Shown: positions 1-9,617, counted from the first letter of the stretch. The stretch is DNA of 64,000 nucleotides from Aggregatimonas sangjinii (GCF_005943945.1 NZ_CP040710.1:3765501-3829500); one strand, 5' to 3'. Made by a program: numbers and translations. The notes: generated from the sequence alone by a model not told the origin.

Positions 1-97
1 ATTATTAAAAATTAGAAATAAAACTAAAACCCAAACCCCTGACATCCCCTGACATAATCCTATGGTATTTTTGTATCAAATACTAAAATCATGGACA

Positions 98-559
98 ATG
101 CAAACCACCGAAATCAAGCCCTTTCATGTCATCGGAATCTCCGTACGAACCACCAACGAAAACGGTCAAGCGGCCTCGGACATTGGTTCACTTTGGGAAA
201 GGTTTATGACCGAAGGCATCTTACAAAAAATACCCCATAGGATTAACGACGACATCCTTTCGATCTACACCAACTATGAAAGCGACCATACCCGGCCTTA
301 TGACACTATTCTAGGATGCAAGGTCAGTTCTTTGGATAGAATTCCAGACGGCATGGTCGGGCAAACCTTTGTAGGCGGAACCTTCGCCAAATTTAACGCT
401 AAAGGCAATGTGACCGAAGGAGCGGTTTACCGTACTTGGGTCAACATTTGGAATACCAACTTAAATCGATTGTATACGGCAGACTTTGAAGTTTACGGCA
501 AAAAGGCCAGCAACCGCTCGAATGCCGAAGTCACTATTTATGTGGCCGTAGCATCTTAA
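98..559 (+). CDS. GyrI-like / AraC effector-binding domain protein
   Basis: A 153-residue soluble protein whose pattern fits the GyrI-like small-molecule-binding domain: an N-terminal strand (FHVIGISVRT), a central LWERF helix, a Y-x-x-Y-E-S segment and a final strand (AEVTIYVAVA). Stand-alone domains of this type bind small hydrophobic or cationic ligands, or act as gyrase-inhibitor-like proteins; the ligand here cannot be read from sequence. An in-frame ATG exists at 62, but I prefer the ATG at 98 because the domain starts immediately after it and the extra 12 residues look unrelated. No partner gene is adjacent, so it is probably monocistronic. The family call is by pattern only. Confidence 0.7.
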   Translation: MQTTEIKPFHVIGISVRTTNENGQAASDIGSLWERFMTEGILQKIPHRINDDILSIYTNYESDHTRPYDTILGCKVSSLDRIPDGMVGQTFVGGTFAKFNAKGNVTEGAVYRTWVNIWNTNLNRLYTADFEVYGKKASNRSNAEVTIYVAVAS

Positions 560-861
560 AAAAACACAACTATAGGTTCTGTACCGGCAACTTTTCCATA
601 GCAAGGCTGCATGGCTCAGTACAGTATTGCAGCAACACGAGTTTTATACTCAAAATCTTTCCCGCATCTTTTCTGGCACCCTTATACGAACTCAATTCCA
701 AGACAAGAACGCACGAGTCACCACTCCTCTTTGCTGATTGTAAGATGTTAAGACACCATTTTATTTTGTTAAAAATTGTTTCGAATGAGTCAGGCAACCC
801 TATCTAGTATCTCCAAATTTGCATCATTCCGATATTGGAATAAAACAACTATAACGTAATT
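560..861. other. Intergenic stretch, no gene seen
   Basis: About 300 bases between the GyrI-like gene and the YqaE-like gene. A minus-strand open frame inside it (570-797) has no recognisable protein features. I see a weak inverted pair (GCTGCA near 616 and TGCAGC near 632) but no T-run, and a TTTG at 818-821 that could be a -33 element for the next gene without a convincing -7 partner. Confidence 0.4.
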
Positions 862-1014
862 ATGTCTTTAGTAACCATCATTTTAAATATTTTACTGCCA
901 CCATTGGCCGTATTCTTAAAACACGGCGTTGGCACCACGCTCTTGATCAGTATCGTACTGACATTGTTGGCTTGGCTCCCCGGGGTCATTCATGCTTTTC
1001 TAGTAAACAAATAA
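862..1014 (+). CDS. YqaE/PMP3 (UPF0057) family small membrane protein
   Basis: A 50-residue, almost wholly hydrophobic peptide with two predicted membrane helices: residues about 3-19, with the family-typical LLPPLAVFLKHG turn, and about 25-47, with the LLAWLPGVIHAF ending. This is the PMP3/YqaE pattern, a family of tiny inner-membrane proteomembrane peptides linked to membrane potential and salt or cold stress. The length is normal for the family. The gene is short enough to be missed by ordinary length cut-offs. It lies 20 nt upstream of the next lipoprotein gene on the same strand, so the two may be co-transcribed. Confidence 0.88.
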   Translation: MSLVTIILNILLPPLAVFLKHGVGTTLLISIVLTLLAWLPGVIHAFLVNK

Positions 1015-1034
1015 TAACCTATATACACAATAAA

Positions 1035-1610
1035 ATGAAAAAGTTAGTAATCGTATTTTGTGCAGCTGCCGTTTTGGCAAGTTGTAAAGTAGAGAAAGAA
1101 AAATCAGGTGAGCTGCCGGATGTAGACGTTGATATGGATGTGGATGCCGATGCCGGTAGCCTACCCGAATTTGATGTAGATTGGGCAGAGGTAAATGTGG
1201 GCACTACCACTAAAATGGTCAAGGTTCCCAAAATCGTTGTCGTGATGGAAGAAGAGGAAGTTGAAGTTCCCGTTATCGATGTTGATATGCCAGGCGATAA
1301 AATGGAGCGGACCCTAATGGTCGAAGCGGAGGTTTCCGGAAACGAGCACGCCATCGATATTCAAGAAATCCGAGCGAACAATAATAAATTGTACGTCATT
1401 TCTACTATTGAGGAAATGGAAACTTCGTTAGGCGATAAAACCTTACGAATTCAAGATCAGGTAGAATTAAACGCGCCCGATTTGGATGTAAAGCACATCA
1501 TCGTTGGTACAAAAGCGGACAGGGTTTTCAATAACAACTATACCTATGTAAGCAACATGGGCGATGTTGATGCCATGACCGAAAATGCCAAGGTGATCTA
1601 CAAAAAATAA
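1035..1610 (+). CDS. Lipoprotein with Asp/Val-rich repeats, unknown function
   Basis: A 191-residue predicted lipoprotein: the leader ends at LASC with Cys17 as the lipidated residue. The mature part begins with a strikingly acidic alternating tract (DVDVDMDVDADAG, residues about 30-42), followed by a Lys/Val stretch, a Glu run (EEEEVEVPVIDVDMP) and a more ordinary C-terminal half with predicted beta strands. I do not recognise a named domain. An in-frame start at 972 exists, but it would place the leader internally, so the ATG at 1035 is chosen. It follows the YqaE-like gene closely and is followed by a strong terminator hairpin. The acidic repeats could bind divalent cations; that is speculation. 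Confidence 0.75.
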   Translation: MKKLVIVFCAAAVLASCKVEKEKSGELPDVDVDMDVDADAGSLPEFDVDWAEVNVGTTTKMVKVPKIVVVMEEEEVEVPVIDVDMPGDKMERTLMVEAEVSGNEHAIDIQEIRANNNKLYVISTIEEMETSLGDKTLRIQDQVELNAPDLDVKHIIVGTKADRVFNNNYTYVSNMGDVDAMTENAKVIYKK

Positions 1611-1633
1611 AAATCCCCCAAGGTTTATAGTAA

Positions 1634-1667
1634 ATGTCCGATACCACTATGGTATCGGACATTTTTT
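1634..1667 (+). terminator. Rho-independent terminator
   Basis: Perfect 12-bp inverted repeat (ATGTCCGATACC at 1634-1645, its complement at 1651-1662), 5-nt loop, then a T-run to 1667. It sits 24 nt after the lipoprotein stop codon and separates it from the carbamoylase-like gene. Confidence 0.88.
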
Positions 1668-1733
1668 GTGCCCTATTTTCAATACGGTGCACATCAAAAA
1701 ATTTCATACTTTAAGGGCTTCATACTATCTAAT

Positions 1734-3020
1734 ATGCTTTTTAAACACTCGCTCGTTCTTTTCTTTCTCGGATACACACTCCTGCACGCCCAACAGCCAA
1801 AGGTAAATCAAGATCGCCTCGAAAACCGTATCCTGGAACTCGCCCAGTTCGGCCTCCAGGAAAACGGGGAGACCGAGCGGGTCGCCTTTAGCGATGCCGA
1901 TGTTGCCGCCCAGCAATGGGTGGTGCAAACACTAAAGGATTTGGGCCTACAAGTGCATATCGACTTTGCGGGTAACGTCGTTGGAATGCGCAAAGGAACG
2001 GATGCTACCTTGAAGCCCATCGCTTTCGGTTCCCATATCGACCGTGTACCCAACGGGGGAAACTATGACGGTTGCGTGGGATCAATGGCTTCCCTTGAAG
2101 TGTTGGAAGTACTGAACGAGCATAACATCAAAACGAAGCATCCTTTGGAAGTCCTTATTTTTTCAAACGAAGAAGGCGGAGTCATGGGCAGTCGGGCCTT
2201 GGCCGGTCATTTAGGCAAAGACGCATTAAAAGTCACAAATAGTACGGGTTTTACCATGGGCGAGGGCATCATGCGACTGGGCGGCGATACTACCCGTATT
2301 GCTGAAGTAGCCCGCAAAAAAGGAGATTTGGCAGCCTTTTTGGAACTGCATATCGAACAGGGCGGTATCCTTGAAAAAGAAAATCTGGACATCGGTATCG
2401 TCGAAGGTATTGTCGGTCTTAAATGGTGGGATGTCGAATTTACCGGCTTTGCTAACCATGCGGGTACCACTCCAATGAACGCCCGGCAGGATGCCTTGCT
2501 TGCCGCTGCCAAATTTATCGTAGCCGTTAATGATATCACCAACAGTTTTGAAGGAGCGCAAGTGGGTACGGTCGGAAAAATAAAGGCGGAACCGGGAGCC
2601 CCGAATGTAATACCGGGTAAAGTGGTTACGAGTTTGGAAATTCGCGATTTATCCTCGGAGGTCATTGAAAAAGTATATCGGGCCATCGAGGAAAAGGGAG
2701 CGCAGATTGCATCGGCTTCCAATGTGCAGATTGAATTCCGGCCGTTAGACACCACTGCCGACCCGGCGATAATGGATTCCACCATTCAATCGGAAATCGA
2801 AGCATCCGCGGAAAAACTGAAGCTTTCGACCAAAAGAATGCCAAGTGGTGCAGGCCATGACGCCCAAGATATGGCCATGATCACGCCCACCGGGATGATA
2901 TTCGTTCCCAGTAAAGGAGGCATCAGCCATTCCCCAAAAGAATTTACAACGGCTGAAGATATGGCCAATGGAGCGAACGTTTTACTCCATACCATTTTAG
3001 CCTTGGACAAAAAATTATAG
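1734..3020 (+). CDS. Exported M20-family amidohydrolase (N-carbamoyl-L-amino acid hydrolase / allantoate amidohydrolase type)
   Basis: A 428-residue zinc-dependent hydrolase of the M20 hydantoinase/carbamoylase subfamily, which cleaves N-carbamoyl-amino acids, allantoate or ureidoglycolate. Metal-binding and family motifs are visible in order: GSHIDRVPNGGNYDGCVG, SNEEGGVMGSRALAG, HIEQGGILE, the dimerisation-domain segment FANHAGTTPMNARQDAL, SGAGHDAQDMA, and GISHSPKEFT near the C-terminus. Residues 1-19 form a signal peptide ending near LLHAQ, which is unusual because most family members are cytoplasmic, so this copy probably acts in the periplasm. A longer frame starts with GTG at 1668, inside the upstream terminator, so the ATG at 1734 is chosen. 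The exact substrate cannot be assigned. Confidence 0.88.
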   Translation: MLFKHSLVLFFLGYTLLHAQQPKVNQDRLENRILELAQFGLQENGETERVAFSDADVAAQQWVVQTLKDLGLQVHIDFAGNVVGMRKGTDATLKPIAFGSHIDRVPNGGNYDGCVGSMASLEVLEVLNEHNIKTKHPLEVLIFSNEEGGVMGSRALAGHLGKDALKVTNSTGFTMGEGIMRLGGDTTRIAEVARKKGDLAAFLELHIEQGGILEKENLDIGIVEGIVGLKWWDVEFTGFANHAGTTPMNARQDALLAAAKFIVAVNDITNSFEGAQVGTVGKIKAEPGAPNVIPGKVVTSLEIRDLSSEVIEKVYRAIEEKGAQIASASNVQIEFRPLDTTADPAIMDSTIQSEIEASAEKLKLSTKRMPSGAGHDAQDMAMITPTGMIFVPSKGGISHSPKEFTTAEDMANGANVLLHTILALDKKL

Positions 3021-3030
3021 GATCCGCGGT

Positions 3031-3462
3031 ATGAAAGATCAAAATCCGATCATCGTACACCAAATATTCGATGTTCCGGTAAAAGCCGTTTGGAAAGCCA
3101 TTACCGACAACGCTGAAATGCGGCAATGGTACTTCGACGCCATTCCCGATTTCAGGCCTGAAGTTGGTTTCAAAACCCGGTTTCTTGTTCAGAACGGGGA
3201 ACGCAACTTTACCCACATCTGGAAGGTGAAAGAAGTAGTGCCGGAAAAATTTATCGGTTATAGTTGGCGCTTCGAGGAGTATTCAGGGGAAGCGTATACC
3301 ATCTTTGATTTGGCAAAAGAGGATACTAAAACGGCACTTACCCTGAAAAGTTACGTTATTGATGTATTTCCCAATGATATTCCCGAATTTAAAAGAGAAA
3401 GTGGTCAAGCAGGTTGGGATTATTTAATCAAGGAAAGTCTTTTACAGTTTTTAAGCACCTAG
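3031..3462 (+). CDS. SRPBCC / AHSA1-like domain protein
   Basis: A 143-residue START-like (SRPBCC) protein of the AHSA1/CalC type. Characteristic features are the opening strand HQIFDVPVKAVWKAITD, the MRQWYFD segment, paired strands IWKVKEVVPEKFIGYSWRFEEY and TALTLKS, and a long C-terminal helix containing SGQAGWDYLIKESLLQFL. Such proteins form a hydrophobic cavity for lipids or small ligands; in bacteria the role is mostly unknown. It starts 10 nt after the carbamoylase stop and is probably in the same transcript, although no functional link is evident. Confidence 0.85.
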   Translation: MKDQNPIIVHQIFDVPVKAVWKAITDNAEMRQWYFDAIPDFRPEVGFKTRFLVQNGERNFTHIWKVKEVVPEKFIGYSWRFEEYSGEAYTIFDLAKEDTKTALTLKSYVIDVFPNDIPEFKRESGQAGWDYLIKESLLQFLST

Positions 3463-3475
3463 AACATTCCATGCG

Positions 3476-3901
3476 ATGACTACTTATAATGCTTACGAAA
3501 TAACGCTCGATGCCTTTATCGCCAAGATACTCATTGTTTGCCCGAAATGTACAAAGAAGGCCCAGGTTGTAGACCATTCAGATGGAAATACAATTCTGAC
3601 CTGTATATCCTGCGCTTACAACACGAGTAAAAAAGTTGCTTTCTATCAACTTGGCACACCAAAAGATCCGTTTTTCGGTCATCCCCTGTGGCTTCAAAAA
3701 AAATTCAAAGATGGCATCTTTTGGGCCTACAATCTAGAGCATTTGACATTGCTCGAAAATCACATTGCTGCAAACCGCAGAGCACGGGATATTACCAAAA
3801 TCAGTAATCGAAGTATCGGAAGTAGACTGCCCAAATGGGTGACCTCAAAAAAGAATCGGAAAGAACTCTTGCAGCTCATCGATGCACTTAAAAAGCGCTG
3901 A
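3476..3901 (+). CDS. Zinc-ribbon-like hypothetical protein
   Basis: A 141-residue basic protein with a CxxC pair (VCPKCTKK, residues about 21-24) and a second CxxC (CISCAYN, about 43-46), which together look like a treble-clef or zinc-ribbon metal site. The rest is mixed, with a Lys/Arg-rich C-terminus (SKKNRKELLQLIDALKKR) that could contact nucleic acid. I do not recognise a named family. It lies 13 nt after the AHSA1-like gene and shares its strand. The ATG at 3471 is out of frame and hits a stop at once, so 3476 is the start. Confidence 0.6.
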   Translation: MTTYNAYEITLDAFIAKILIVCPKCTKKAQVVDHSDGNTILTCISCAYNTSKKVAFYQLGTPKDPFFGHPLWLQKKFKDGIFWAYNLEHLTLLENHIAANRRARDITKISNRSIGSRLPKWVTSKKNRKELLQLIDALKKR

Positions 3902-3958
3902 AACTTCTTCCTTAAATCAGTATATTAGTTCCCTTCAACACTCTTAGACCACTTGAAA

Positions 3959-5506
3959 ATGAAAAAACTACTACTTAGCTGTGCCTGCCTATTAATTTTT
4001 GTTGCCGGATTTTCCCAAACGACCGAAGAAATCGTATCTGCCATTCAAAAAGAGGCCAACGAAAATTCTCAGCTCGAAAATTTTGCCCATGAACTAATGG
4101 ATGTTATCGGCCCCCGGTTGGTCGGTACACCGCAAATGAAAAATGCCAACGATTGGGCCGTCGCCAAATACAAGGAATGGGGCATCGCGGCCGAAAATCA
4201 GGAATGGGGCAAATGGCGCGGATGGGAACGGGGCATTACCCATATTGATCTGGTTTCTCCAAGGGTGGTTTCTTTAAGTGGAATGCAATTGGCCTGGAGC
4301 CCATCCACCGGTAAGAAAGGTATTACCGCAAATCTAATCACACTTCCCCAGATAGCTGATTCAATAGCCTTTGTAAAATGGCTCCCGAATGTAAAGGGCA
4401 AGTTCGTCATGGTATCCATGCACCAACCTACCGGTCGCCCCGAATACAATTGGAAGGAATTCGCGACCGAGGAATCTTTCGAGAAAATGAAAACCGAGCG
4501 CGACTCTTTGGAGAAGGCCTGGCGTCAAAACATGAACAATACGGGTTATACCAGCCGAACGATCAATAAGGCCCTCGAAAAAGCCGGTGCCGTTGGTATC
4601 GTACAGTCCAGATGGTCGAACGGCTTCGGAGCGAACAAGATTTTTAGTGCGGGTACGGATCAAATTCCCGCGGTGGATATTTCTTTGGAAGATTACGGCA
4701 TGCTGTACCGAATGGTGGAACATGGGGACAATCCACAAATAAAAATAGTAGCCGAATCCAAAGAACTGGGTACGGTTCCTACTTTTAATACCATCGCTAC
4801 CATTCCCGGTACGGAGCTGCCCGATGAATACGTTATCCTTTCCGCCCATTTCGATTCATGGGATGGGGCTACTGGGGCCACCGACAACGGTACGGGCACC
4901 ATTTCGATGATGGAGGCGGCACGTATTCTCAAGAAGGTATATCCCAATCCGAAACGAACCATCCTTATCGGGCTTTGGGGAAGTGAGGAGCAGGGCCTTA
5001 ATGGCTCGCGGGCGTTTGTAGAGGATAACCCCGAAATCGTGGCAGGACTACAGGCGGCCTTCAACCAAGACAATGGCACGGGAAGGGTGGTCAACATTTC
5101 CGGCCAAGGGTTCTTACATGCCTACGATTACATCGGACGCTGGTTGGAAGCAGTTCCCAAGGATATTTCTAGACACATCGAAACAAATTTTCCCGGCAAC
5201 CCGGCACGCGGCGGTTCTGATTATGCTTCTTTTGTCGCCGTAGGGGCGCCTGCTTTTTCTTTGAGTTCGCTAAGTTGGAGCTACTGGAACTATACCTGGC
5301 ATACCAATTTGGATACATATGACAAAATCGTTTTCGACGACGTGCGCAACAACGCCATCCTCACAGCGATAATGACCTATATGGCCAGCGAAGACCCCGA
5401 AAAAACATCACGGGAAAAATCGGTCTTGGGCATCAATCCCAGAACAGGCGAGAAAGGGGTTTGGCCGGAACCTCGCGCTCCGGAGCGTAACGGGGGAAAG
5501 GATTAA
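3959..5506 (+). CDS. Exported M28-family zinc peptidase
   Basis: A 515-residue secreted aminopeptidase-like enzyme. Residues 1-20 are a signal peptide (LLSCACLLIFVAGFSQ). A protease-associated-type insertion precedes the M28 catalytic domain, whose di-zinc ligands are recognisable: His in SAHFDSWDG (about 297), Asp in GATDNGTG (about 309), the catalytic Glu pair in GSEEQGLNGSRAF (about 343), Asp in NQDNGTG, and the late His in WHTNLDTYDK. The frame extends upstream to a TTG at 3953, but the ATG at 3959 fits a signal peptide better. It likely degrades peptides in the periplasm or outside the cell. A tail after residue 490 is low-complexity and charged. Confidence 0.9.
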   Translation: MKKLLLSCACLLIFVAGFSQTTEEIVSAIQKEANENSQLENFAHELMDVIGPRLVGTPQMKNANDWAVAKYKEWGIAAENQEWGKWRGWERGITHIDLVSPRVVSLSGMQLAWSPSTGKKGITANLITLPQIADSIAFVKWLPNVKGKFVMVSMHQPTGRPEYNWKEFATEESFEKMKTERDSLEKAWRQNMNNTGYTSRTINKALEKAGAVGIVQSRWSNGFGANKIFSAGTDQIPAVDISLEDYGMLYRMVEHGDNPQIKIVAESKELGTVPTFNTIATIPGTELPDEYVILSAHFDSWDGATGATDNGTGTISMMEAARILKKVYPNPKRTILIGLWGSEEQGLNGSRAFVEDNPEIVAGLQAAFNQDNGTGRVVNISGQGFLHAYDYIGRWLEAVPKDISRHIETNFPGNPARGGSDYASFVAVGAPAFSLSSLSWSYWNYTWHTNLDTYDKIVFDDVRNNAILTAIMTYMASEDPEKTSREKSVLGINPRTGEKGVWPEPRAPERNGGKD

Positions 5507-5544
5507 AAATGAGATTGTCACAACAAATTGTTATTGACAAGTAG

Positions 5545-5570
5545 ACATCCGCGACTGCCGGCAGGCAGGT
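5545..5570. repeat. Short GC-rich palindromic repeat
   Basis: A compact hairpin-like motif (CTGCCGGCAGGCAGG) after the M28 gene. It resembles the GC-rich hairpin cluster at 63.69-63.79 kb, another non-coding place in this window. Confidence 0.4.
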
Positions 5571-5644
5571 TTACGAGGAGCTACAAGAAAATGTAACTAA
5601 AGCAAAGAGTTCAAAGCGACGTGGCAAACTGTGTAAGCCATCTA

Positions 5645-5725
5645 GAATGCGCGACAGATTGCTTCGTTTTTCGCAATGATGACCAGGAAAAGGTTGCTTC
5701 CCCGGCGGTCTGCGAAGCGCAATGA
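5645..5725. repeat. REP-like repeat, degenerate copy
   Basis: Two partial units of the form AGATTGCTTCG...CGCAATGATG: the first at about 5655-5682, the second at about 5693-5725 (GGTTGCTTCC...AAGCGCAATGATA). The same words occur in the palindrome at 16.7 kb and at 48.97 kb. All three copies are intergenic. It lies between the M28 peptidase and the BNR protein, just before the latter's start region. Confidence 0.6.
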
Positions 5726-5764
5726 TACATCAAATACAAAAAAGTAAGCATATAACCACCTATT

Positions 5765-8700
5765 ATGAAAACCTTCAAATTTCTACTCCTCTTATTGCTC
5801 GTCATTCCCATGACGCTACAATCCCAAAAGCGAAAAAAGAAATCCGCCGAACCGGCCATAATCGTTCAGGACAGTATGTTCCATGGACTCAAATGGCGAA
5901 ATATCGGTCCGTTTCGTGGCGGTCGCAGTGTGGCATCCTCCGGTGTGAAAGGCGAACCCATGACCTATTACATGGGTACCGTGGGCGGCGGCATCTGGAA
6001 AACAACGGACGCAGGTCTTAGTTGGAAAAACGTCTCAGATGGCTTTCTAAAAACGGGAACGGTCGGCTCGATCGCCGTCTCGGAAAGTAATCCGAATATT
6101 GTTGTCGTCGGAATGGGCGAACATGCCGCCCGAGGAGTAATGACCTCAATGGGTGATGGTGTTTACAAGTCTACCGACGCAGGAAAAACATGGACACATA
6201 TCGGGCTCGACTACACCCGTCATATATCCGATGTGATCATCCATCCGACAAATCCCGATATCATTTTCGTGGCTGCCCAAGGGGCGCAATACGGACCGTC
6301 TGCAGAGCGCGGTATTTACCGTTCTACGGATGGCGGCGCGACATGGGAAAAAACACTCTTTGTTAACAAGACCACAGGAGCATCGGATTTATCGATGGAT
6401 ATGAAAAACCCCTCGATACTGTATGCCGCTATGTGGCAACATCGGCGCTATCCTTGGATTATGGAATCGGGTGGAAAGGATTCAGGCCTATACAAATCTA
6501 CCGATGGCGGAAGCAGTTGGAAAAAATTGAAAGAGGGATTACCAAAGGAATTTGGCAAAGCCGGCATTTCGGTTTCGCGAGCGAACAATGAAACCGTTTT
6601 TGCGGTCATCGAAGCAGAAGGCACAAAAGGCGGCGTGTACAAATCGACCGACGCTGGTAAAAAGTGGTCACAAGTGAACAAAGACCGCATCAATATCGCC
6701 CGTTCTTGGTACTATATGGAAATTTTTGCCGACCCTCAGAATGAGGATATCGTGTATGTGTTAAATGCCCCGGTCACCAAGTCTATTGACGGCGGTAAAA
6801 GTTTTACACCGCTACCTACGCCCCACGGCGATAACCATCATTTATGGATCGACCCCGATAACAATCAGCGTATGATCAATTCCAATGACGGGGGATCCAA
6901 TGTTTCCCATAATGGCGGTCAAAGTTGGAGTACCCAGCAAAACCAGAATACGGCGCAATTCTATCGCGTCATTACCGATAACCTAGTGCCCTACAATGTG
7001 TATGGAGGGCAACAGGACAATTCTACCGTAGCCATTGCCAGCCGTACGAACGATGCTGGTATCGATTGGAAGGATTGGTATGCAGTAGCAGGAGGTGAAA
7101 GTGCATTTTTAGCCTTTGACCCCGACAATCCAGAAATCATTTATGGAGGTACCTATCAGGGAAATCTCGACAAATGGGATGCCAAATCTAGGGAGTCGAA
7201 ACCCATTAAACAGTATCCCGAATTGGGATTGAGTATTGCCCCAAAAGATTCGAAATACCGCTACAACTGGAACGCCCCCGTCATCACTTCGCCCCACGAC
7301 CGAAAAACGATTTATCACGCAGGCAATGTGGTGTTCAAATCGACCGATGAGGGGCAAAGTTGGGACGTCATTAGTCCGGATTTGACCAAGAACGAAACCG
7401 AAAATCACGGTCCGGGTGGCGGCCCGTACACCAACGAAGCCGCTGGTGGGGAGAATTACAATACGATTACCTATCTGGTTGAATCACCACATGAAAAGGG
7501 CGTCCTTTGGGCCGGCAGCGATGACGGCCTTTTGCATATGACCAAAGATGGGGGAGAAAATTGGTCGAATGTAACGCCGCCCAATGTTCCGGATGGCATT
7601 ATCAACAGTATCGATATTTCTCCACACGACCCTGCGACCGCTTATGTGGTCGTTATGCGGTATAAGTCGATGGACCTCAGTTCACATATCTTAAAGACTA
7701 CAGATTATGGGCAAACATGGTCTAAAATCGTAAATGGCATTAGCGGTGCGCATACCTTTACCCGAGTTGTTCGGGCCGACCCGAAACGCAAGGGATTGCT
7801 GTATGCGGGAACGGAAACTGGCCTCTTTATTTCTTTGGATGACGGTCAAAACTGGCAGTCCTTTCAACTGAACCTGCCTGTCGTGCCCATTAACGACCTG
7901 GTCATTCAGGACAACGATCTGATAGCCGCAACTGCAGGTCGCTCGTTTTGGATTTTGGATGACCTTGGCGCAATCCAAAATATCGATACGCCAAAAGCTC
8001 CTCTGAAAATCTTTCAACCCAAGAGCACCTACTTGATTTTGGGCGGAAGTAGTGATAAACCAAGACCCAGATTGGGAGACAATCCGAAAAGTGGGGTGAC
8101 CATTGATTATTATTTGGATAAAGCCGCCGATAGTATGGACTTGACCCTGGAAATCTTTAAGGACAACATCCTGCTCCGAACGTACACCAATACAAAAGCA
8201 AAAGACTTTAAGTCATGGCCTGGTGGACCTTCCAAGCCACAAGTACTGCCCTCCAAAAAGGGGTATAATCGCTTTACGTGGGACTTTGGCAAAGAAGACT
8301 TGCCGTCGATAGATAAGGTCTTTGTATTCGGAGGACATAGTGGTTCCACCGTTGGCCCAGGAACATACTCCCTGAAACTAACGTTGGATAGCTTGACGTC
8401 AGAGACTAGTGTCAACGTGCTTTCGAATCCGAAAGTAAAGGGCAATATGGTCGATTATGAAGAGCAGCAGACCCTACTCGATGCCATTGAAAATACGTTG
8501 CGAAATATGCACCGCTCCGTTAATGAAATGCGTTCGGCAAAGGCCCAGCTAAAAAATTATGCCGAGCTGCTGGAAGGCAACGAAAAGGCAGCGGCATTGG
8601 TAAAAAAAGGAGATTCATTACGCAAGCGGATTACCGCATGGGAAGAAAACCTCATCCAACCGAAACAAAAAACCTTTCAAGACGTCATCAACTACAACAA

Positions 8701-8911
8701 CAAGCTGAATGCGCAACTGTTGCACTTGAAAGGGTACGTCAATTCGGCCGAGCCCGCAGTTACCAAAGGTGCAAAAGAACGGTGGATCGATCTGCAACAA
8801 GACTGGCAGGTCTATGAAAACGAACGTGATGCCATTATCGATGAGGAAATGAATGCGTATAATGCAATGTATAAGGAATTGGGGCTTCCGGCATTGATCA
8901 TGCCCGATTAA
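5765..8911 (+). CDS. Large exported BNR/Asp-box (VPS10/sortilin-like) beta-propeller protein
   Basis: A 1048-residue protein with a signal peptide (residues 1-20, ending TLQSQ) followed by many Asp-box turns of the S/T-x-D-x-G-x-x-W type: [73 protein letters not shown] and SLDDGQNW. These mark seven- or ten-bladed propellers of the sialidase/VPS10 type. After about residue 750 there is a beta-sandwich-like region and then a helical tail (about 890-1040). Databases often call such proteins glycosyl hydrolases, but I see no catalytic residues that prove it; a binding role is equally possible. No outer-membrane secretion tag is apparent at the C-terminus. Confidence 0.85.
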   Translation: MKTFKFLLLLLLVIPMTLQSQKRKKKSAEPAIIVQDSMFHGLKWRNIGPFRGGRSVASSGVKGEPMTYYMGTVGGGIWKTTDAGLSWKNVSDGFLKTGTVGSIAVSESNPNIVVVGMGEHAARGVMTSMGDGVYKSTDAGKTWTHIGLDYTRHISDVIIHPTNPDIIFVAAQGAQYGPSAERGIYRSTDGGATWEKTLFVNKTTGASDLSMDMKNPSILYAAMWQHRRYPWIMESGGKDSGLYKSTDGGSSWKKLKEGLPKEFGKAGISVSRANNETVFAVIEAEGTKGGVYKSTDAGKKWSQVNKDRINIARSWYYMEIFADPQNEDIVYVLNAPVTKSIDGGKSFTPLPTPHGDNHHLWIDPDNNQRMINSNDGGSNVSHNGGQSWSTQQNQNTAQFYRVITDNLVPYNVYGGQQDNSTVAIASRTNDAGIDWKDWYAVAGGESAFLAFDPDNPEIIYGGTYQGNLDKWDAKSRESKPIKQYPELGLSIAPKDSKYRYNWNAPVITSPHDRKTIYHAGNVVFKSTDEGQSWDVISPDLTKNETENHGPGGGPYTNEAAGGENYNTITYLVESPHEKGVLWAGSDDGLLHMTKDGGENWSNVTPPNVPDGIINSIDISPHDPATAYVVVMRYKSMDLSSHILKTTDYGQTWSKIVNGISGAHTFTRVVRADPKRKGLLYAGTETGLFISLDDGQNWQSFQLNLPVVPINDLVIQDNDLIAATAGRSFWILDDLGAIQNIDTPKAPLKIFQPKSTYLILGGSSDKPRPRLGDNPKSGVTIDYYLDKAADSMDLTLEIFKDNILLRTYTNTKAKDFKSWPGGPSKPQVLPSKKGYNRFTWDFGKEDLPSIDKVFVFGGHSGSTVGPGTYSLKLTLDSLTSETSVNVLSNPKVKGNMVDYEEQQTLLDAIENTLRNMHRSVNEMRSAKAQLKNYAELLEGNEKAAALVKKGDSLRKRITAWEENLIQPKQKTFQDVINYNNKLNAQLLHLKGYVNSAEPAVTKGAKERWIDLQQDWQVYENERDAIIDEEMNAYNAMYKELGLPALIMPD

Positions 8912-8939
8912 AAGAGTCACAGACAAACCACCTTCCTGA

Positions 8940-9506
8940 ATGAGTTTCATAGCAGACCAAATCTTCAAAAACCAAAACTATACCCAAACCCGCCTACCCA
9001 AAGGGGAGTATGAAAATTGCGTATTTGAAGGCTGTGATTTCGAGGAGGGTTATTTGGACAATCAAAACTTTATGGAATGTACGTTCAGTGATTGTAACCT
9101 GAGTAATGTCAATCTAGCACATACCATTTTTAAAGAAACGACCTTTTTGCACTGTAAAATGATGGGGCTCAAATTCGAAGCGTGCAATGACTTTCTGATG
9201 GACTTCAGTTTCAACGATTGCAATTTGAGTTTTTCTTCCTTCTATGGTCTCAGCCTGAAAAGCCAACAATTCTTGGCTTGCAAATTGATCAGTGTAGACT
9301 TTACCAATGCCGATCTTACCGCCGCCAATTTTGATACCAGCGATTTGCATAAGGCCGTTTTTGATGCGACCAAGCTGCAAAAGGCTGATTTTTCCAAAGC
9401 AATAAACCTAAACATCGACCCGGAGAAAAATCCCTTAAAAGGTGCGCTATTTTCGAAAGAAGGGGTCCTAGGCTTGTTGCGCAAATACGATATTCGAATC
9501 GAATAA
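8940..9506 (+). CDS. Pentapeptide-repeat protein
   Basis: A 188-residue protein made of A(D/N)LxF-type five-residue repeats: CVFEGCDFEEGYLDNQNF, CTFSDCNLSNVNLAHTIF, CNLSFSSF, ADLTAANFDTSDLHKAVFD and LQKADFSKA. The fold is a right-handed quadrilateral beta-helix. Size and cysteine-rich early repeats resemble the Qnr/MfpA group that mimics DNA and protects gyrase from quinolones, but many such proteins have no known role, so resistance should not be assumed. It begins 29 nt after the BNR gene on the same strand. The C-terminus (EGVLGLLRKYDIRIE) resembles the dimerisation helix of Qnr-like proteins. Confidence 0.85.
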   Translation: MSFIADQIFKNQNYTQTRLPKGEYENCVFEGCDFEEGYLDNQNFMECTFSDCNLSNVNLAHTIFKETTFLHCKMMGLKFEACNDFLMDFSFNDCNLSFSSFYGLSLKSQQFLACKLISVDFTNADLTAANFDTSDLHKAVFDATKLQKADFSKAINLNIDPEKNPLKGALFSKEGVLGLLRKYDIRIE

Positions 9507-9617
9507 ATGCTGGGCGGTCTACAATTGGAATAACTTCATACAAAAATGTCCCTTTTCGCTGCTAATAAAACGTCAATAGACTATAGTAGGGATTGTGAAC
9601 TTAGGTGTAATCCCATC

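Noticed and set aside
570-797. Minus-strand open frame in the gap before the YqaE gene
   Set aside because: No signal, domain or sensible composition; no promoter or ribosome site seen. Treated as chance.
2207-2785. Long minus-strand open frame (192 codons) opposite the carbamoylase gene
   Set aside because: It is fully antisense to a gene with intact M20 motifs, and its translation is Ser/Ala/Pro-rich without any recognisable domain.
5765-8911. Sialidase or other glycoside hydrolase activity for the BNR protein
   Set aside because: Asp boxes alone do not show catalysis, and no catalytic Arg/Tyr/Glu set was recognised.
8940-9506. Quinolone-resistance (Qnr) call for the pentapeptide protein
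   Set aside because: Repeat pattern is shared by many unrelated pentapeptide proteins; no specific Qnr loop features were verified.
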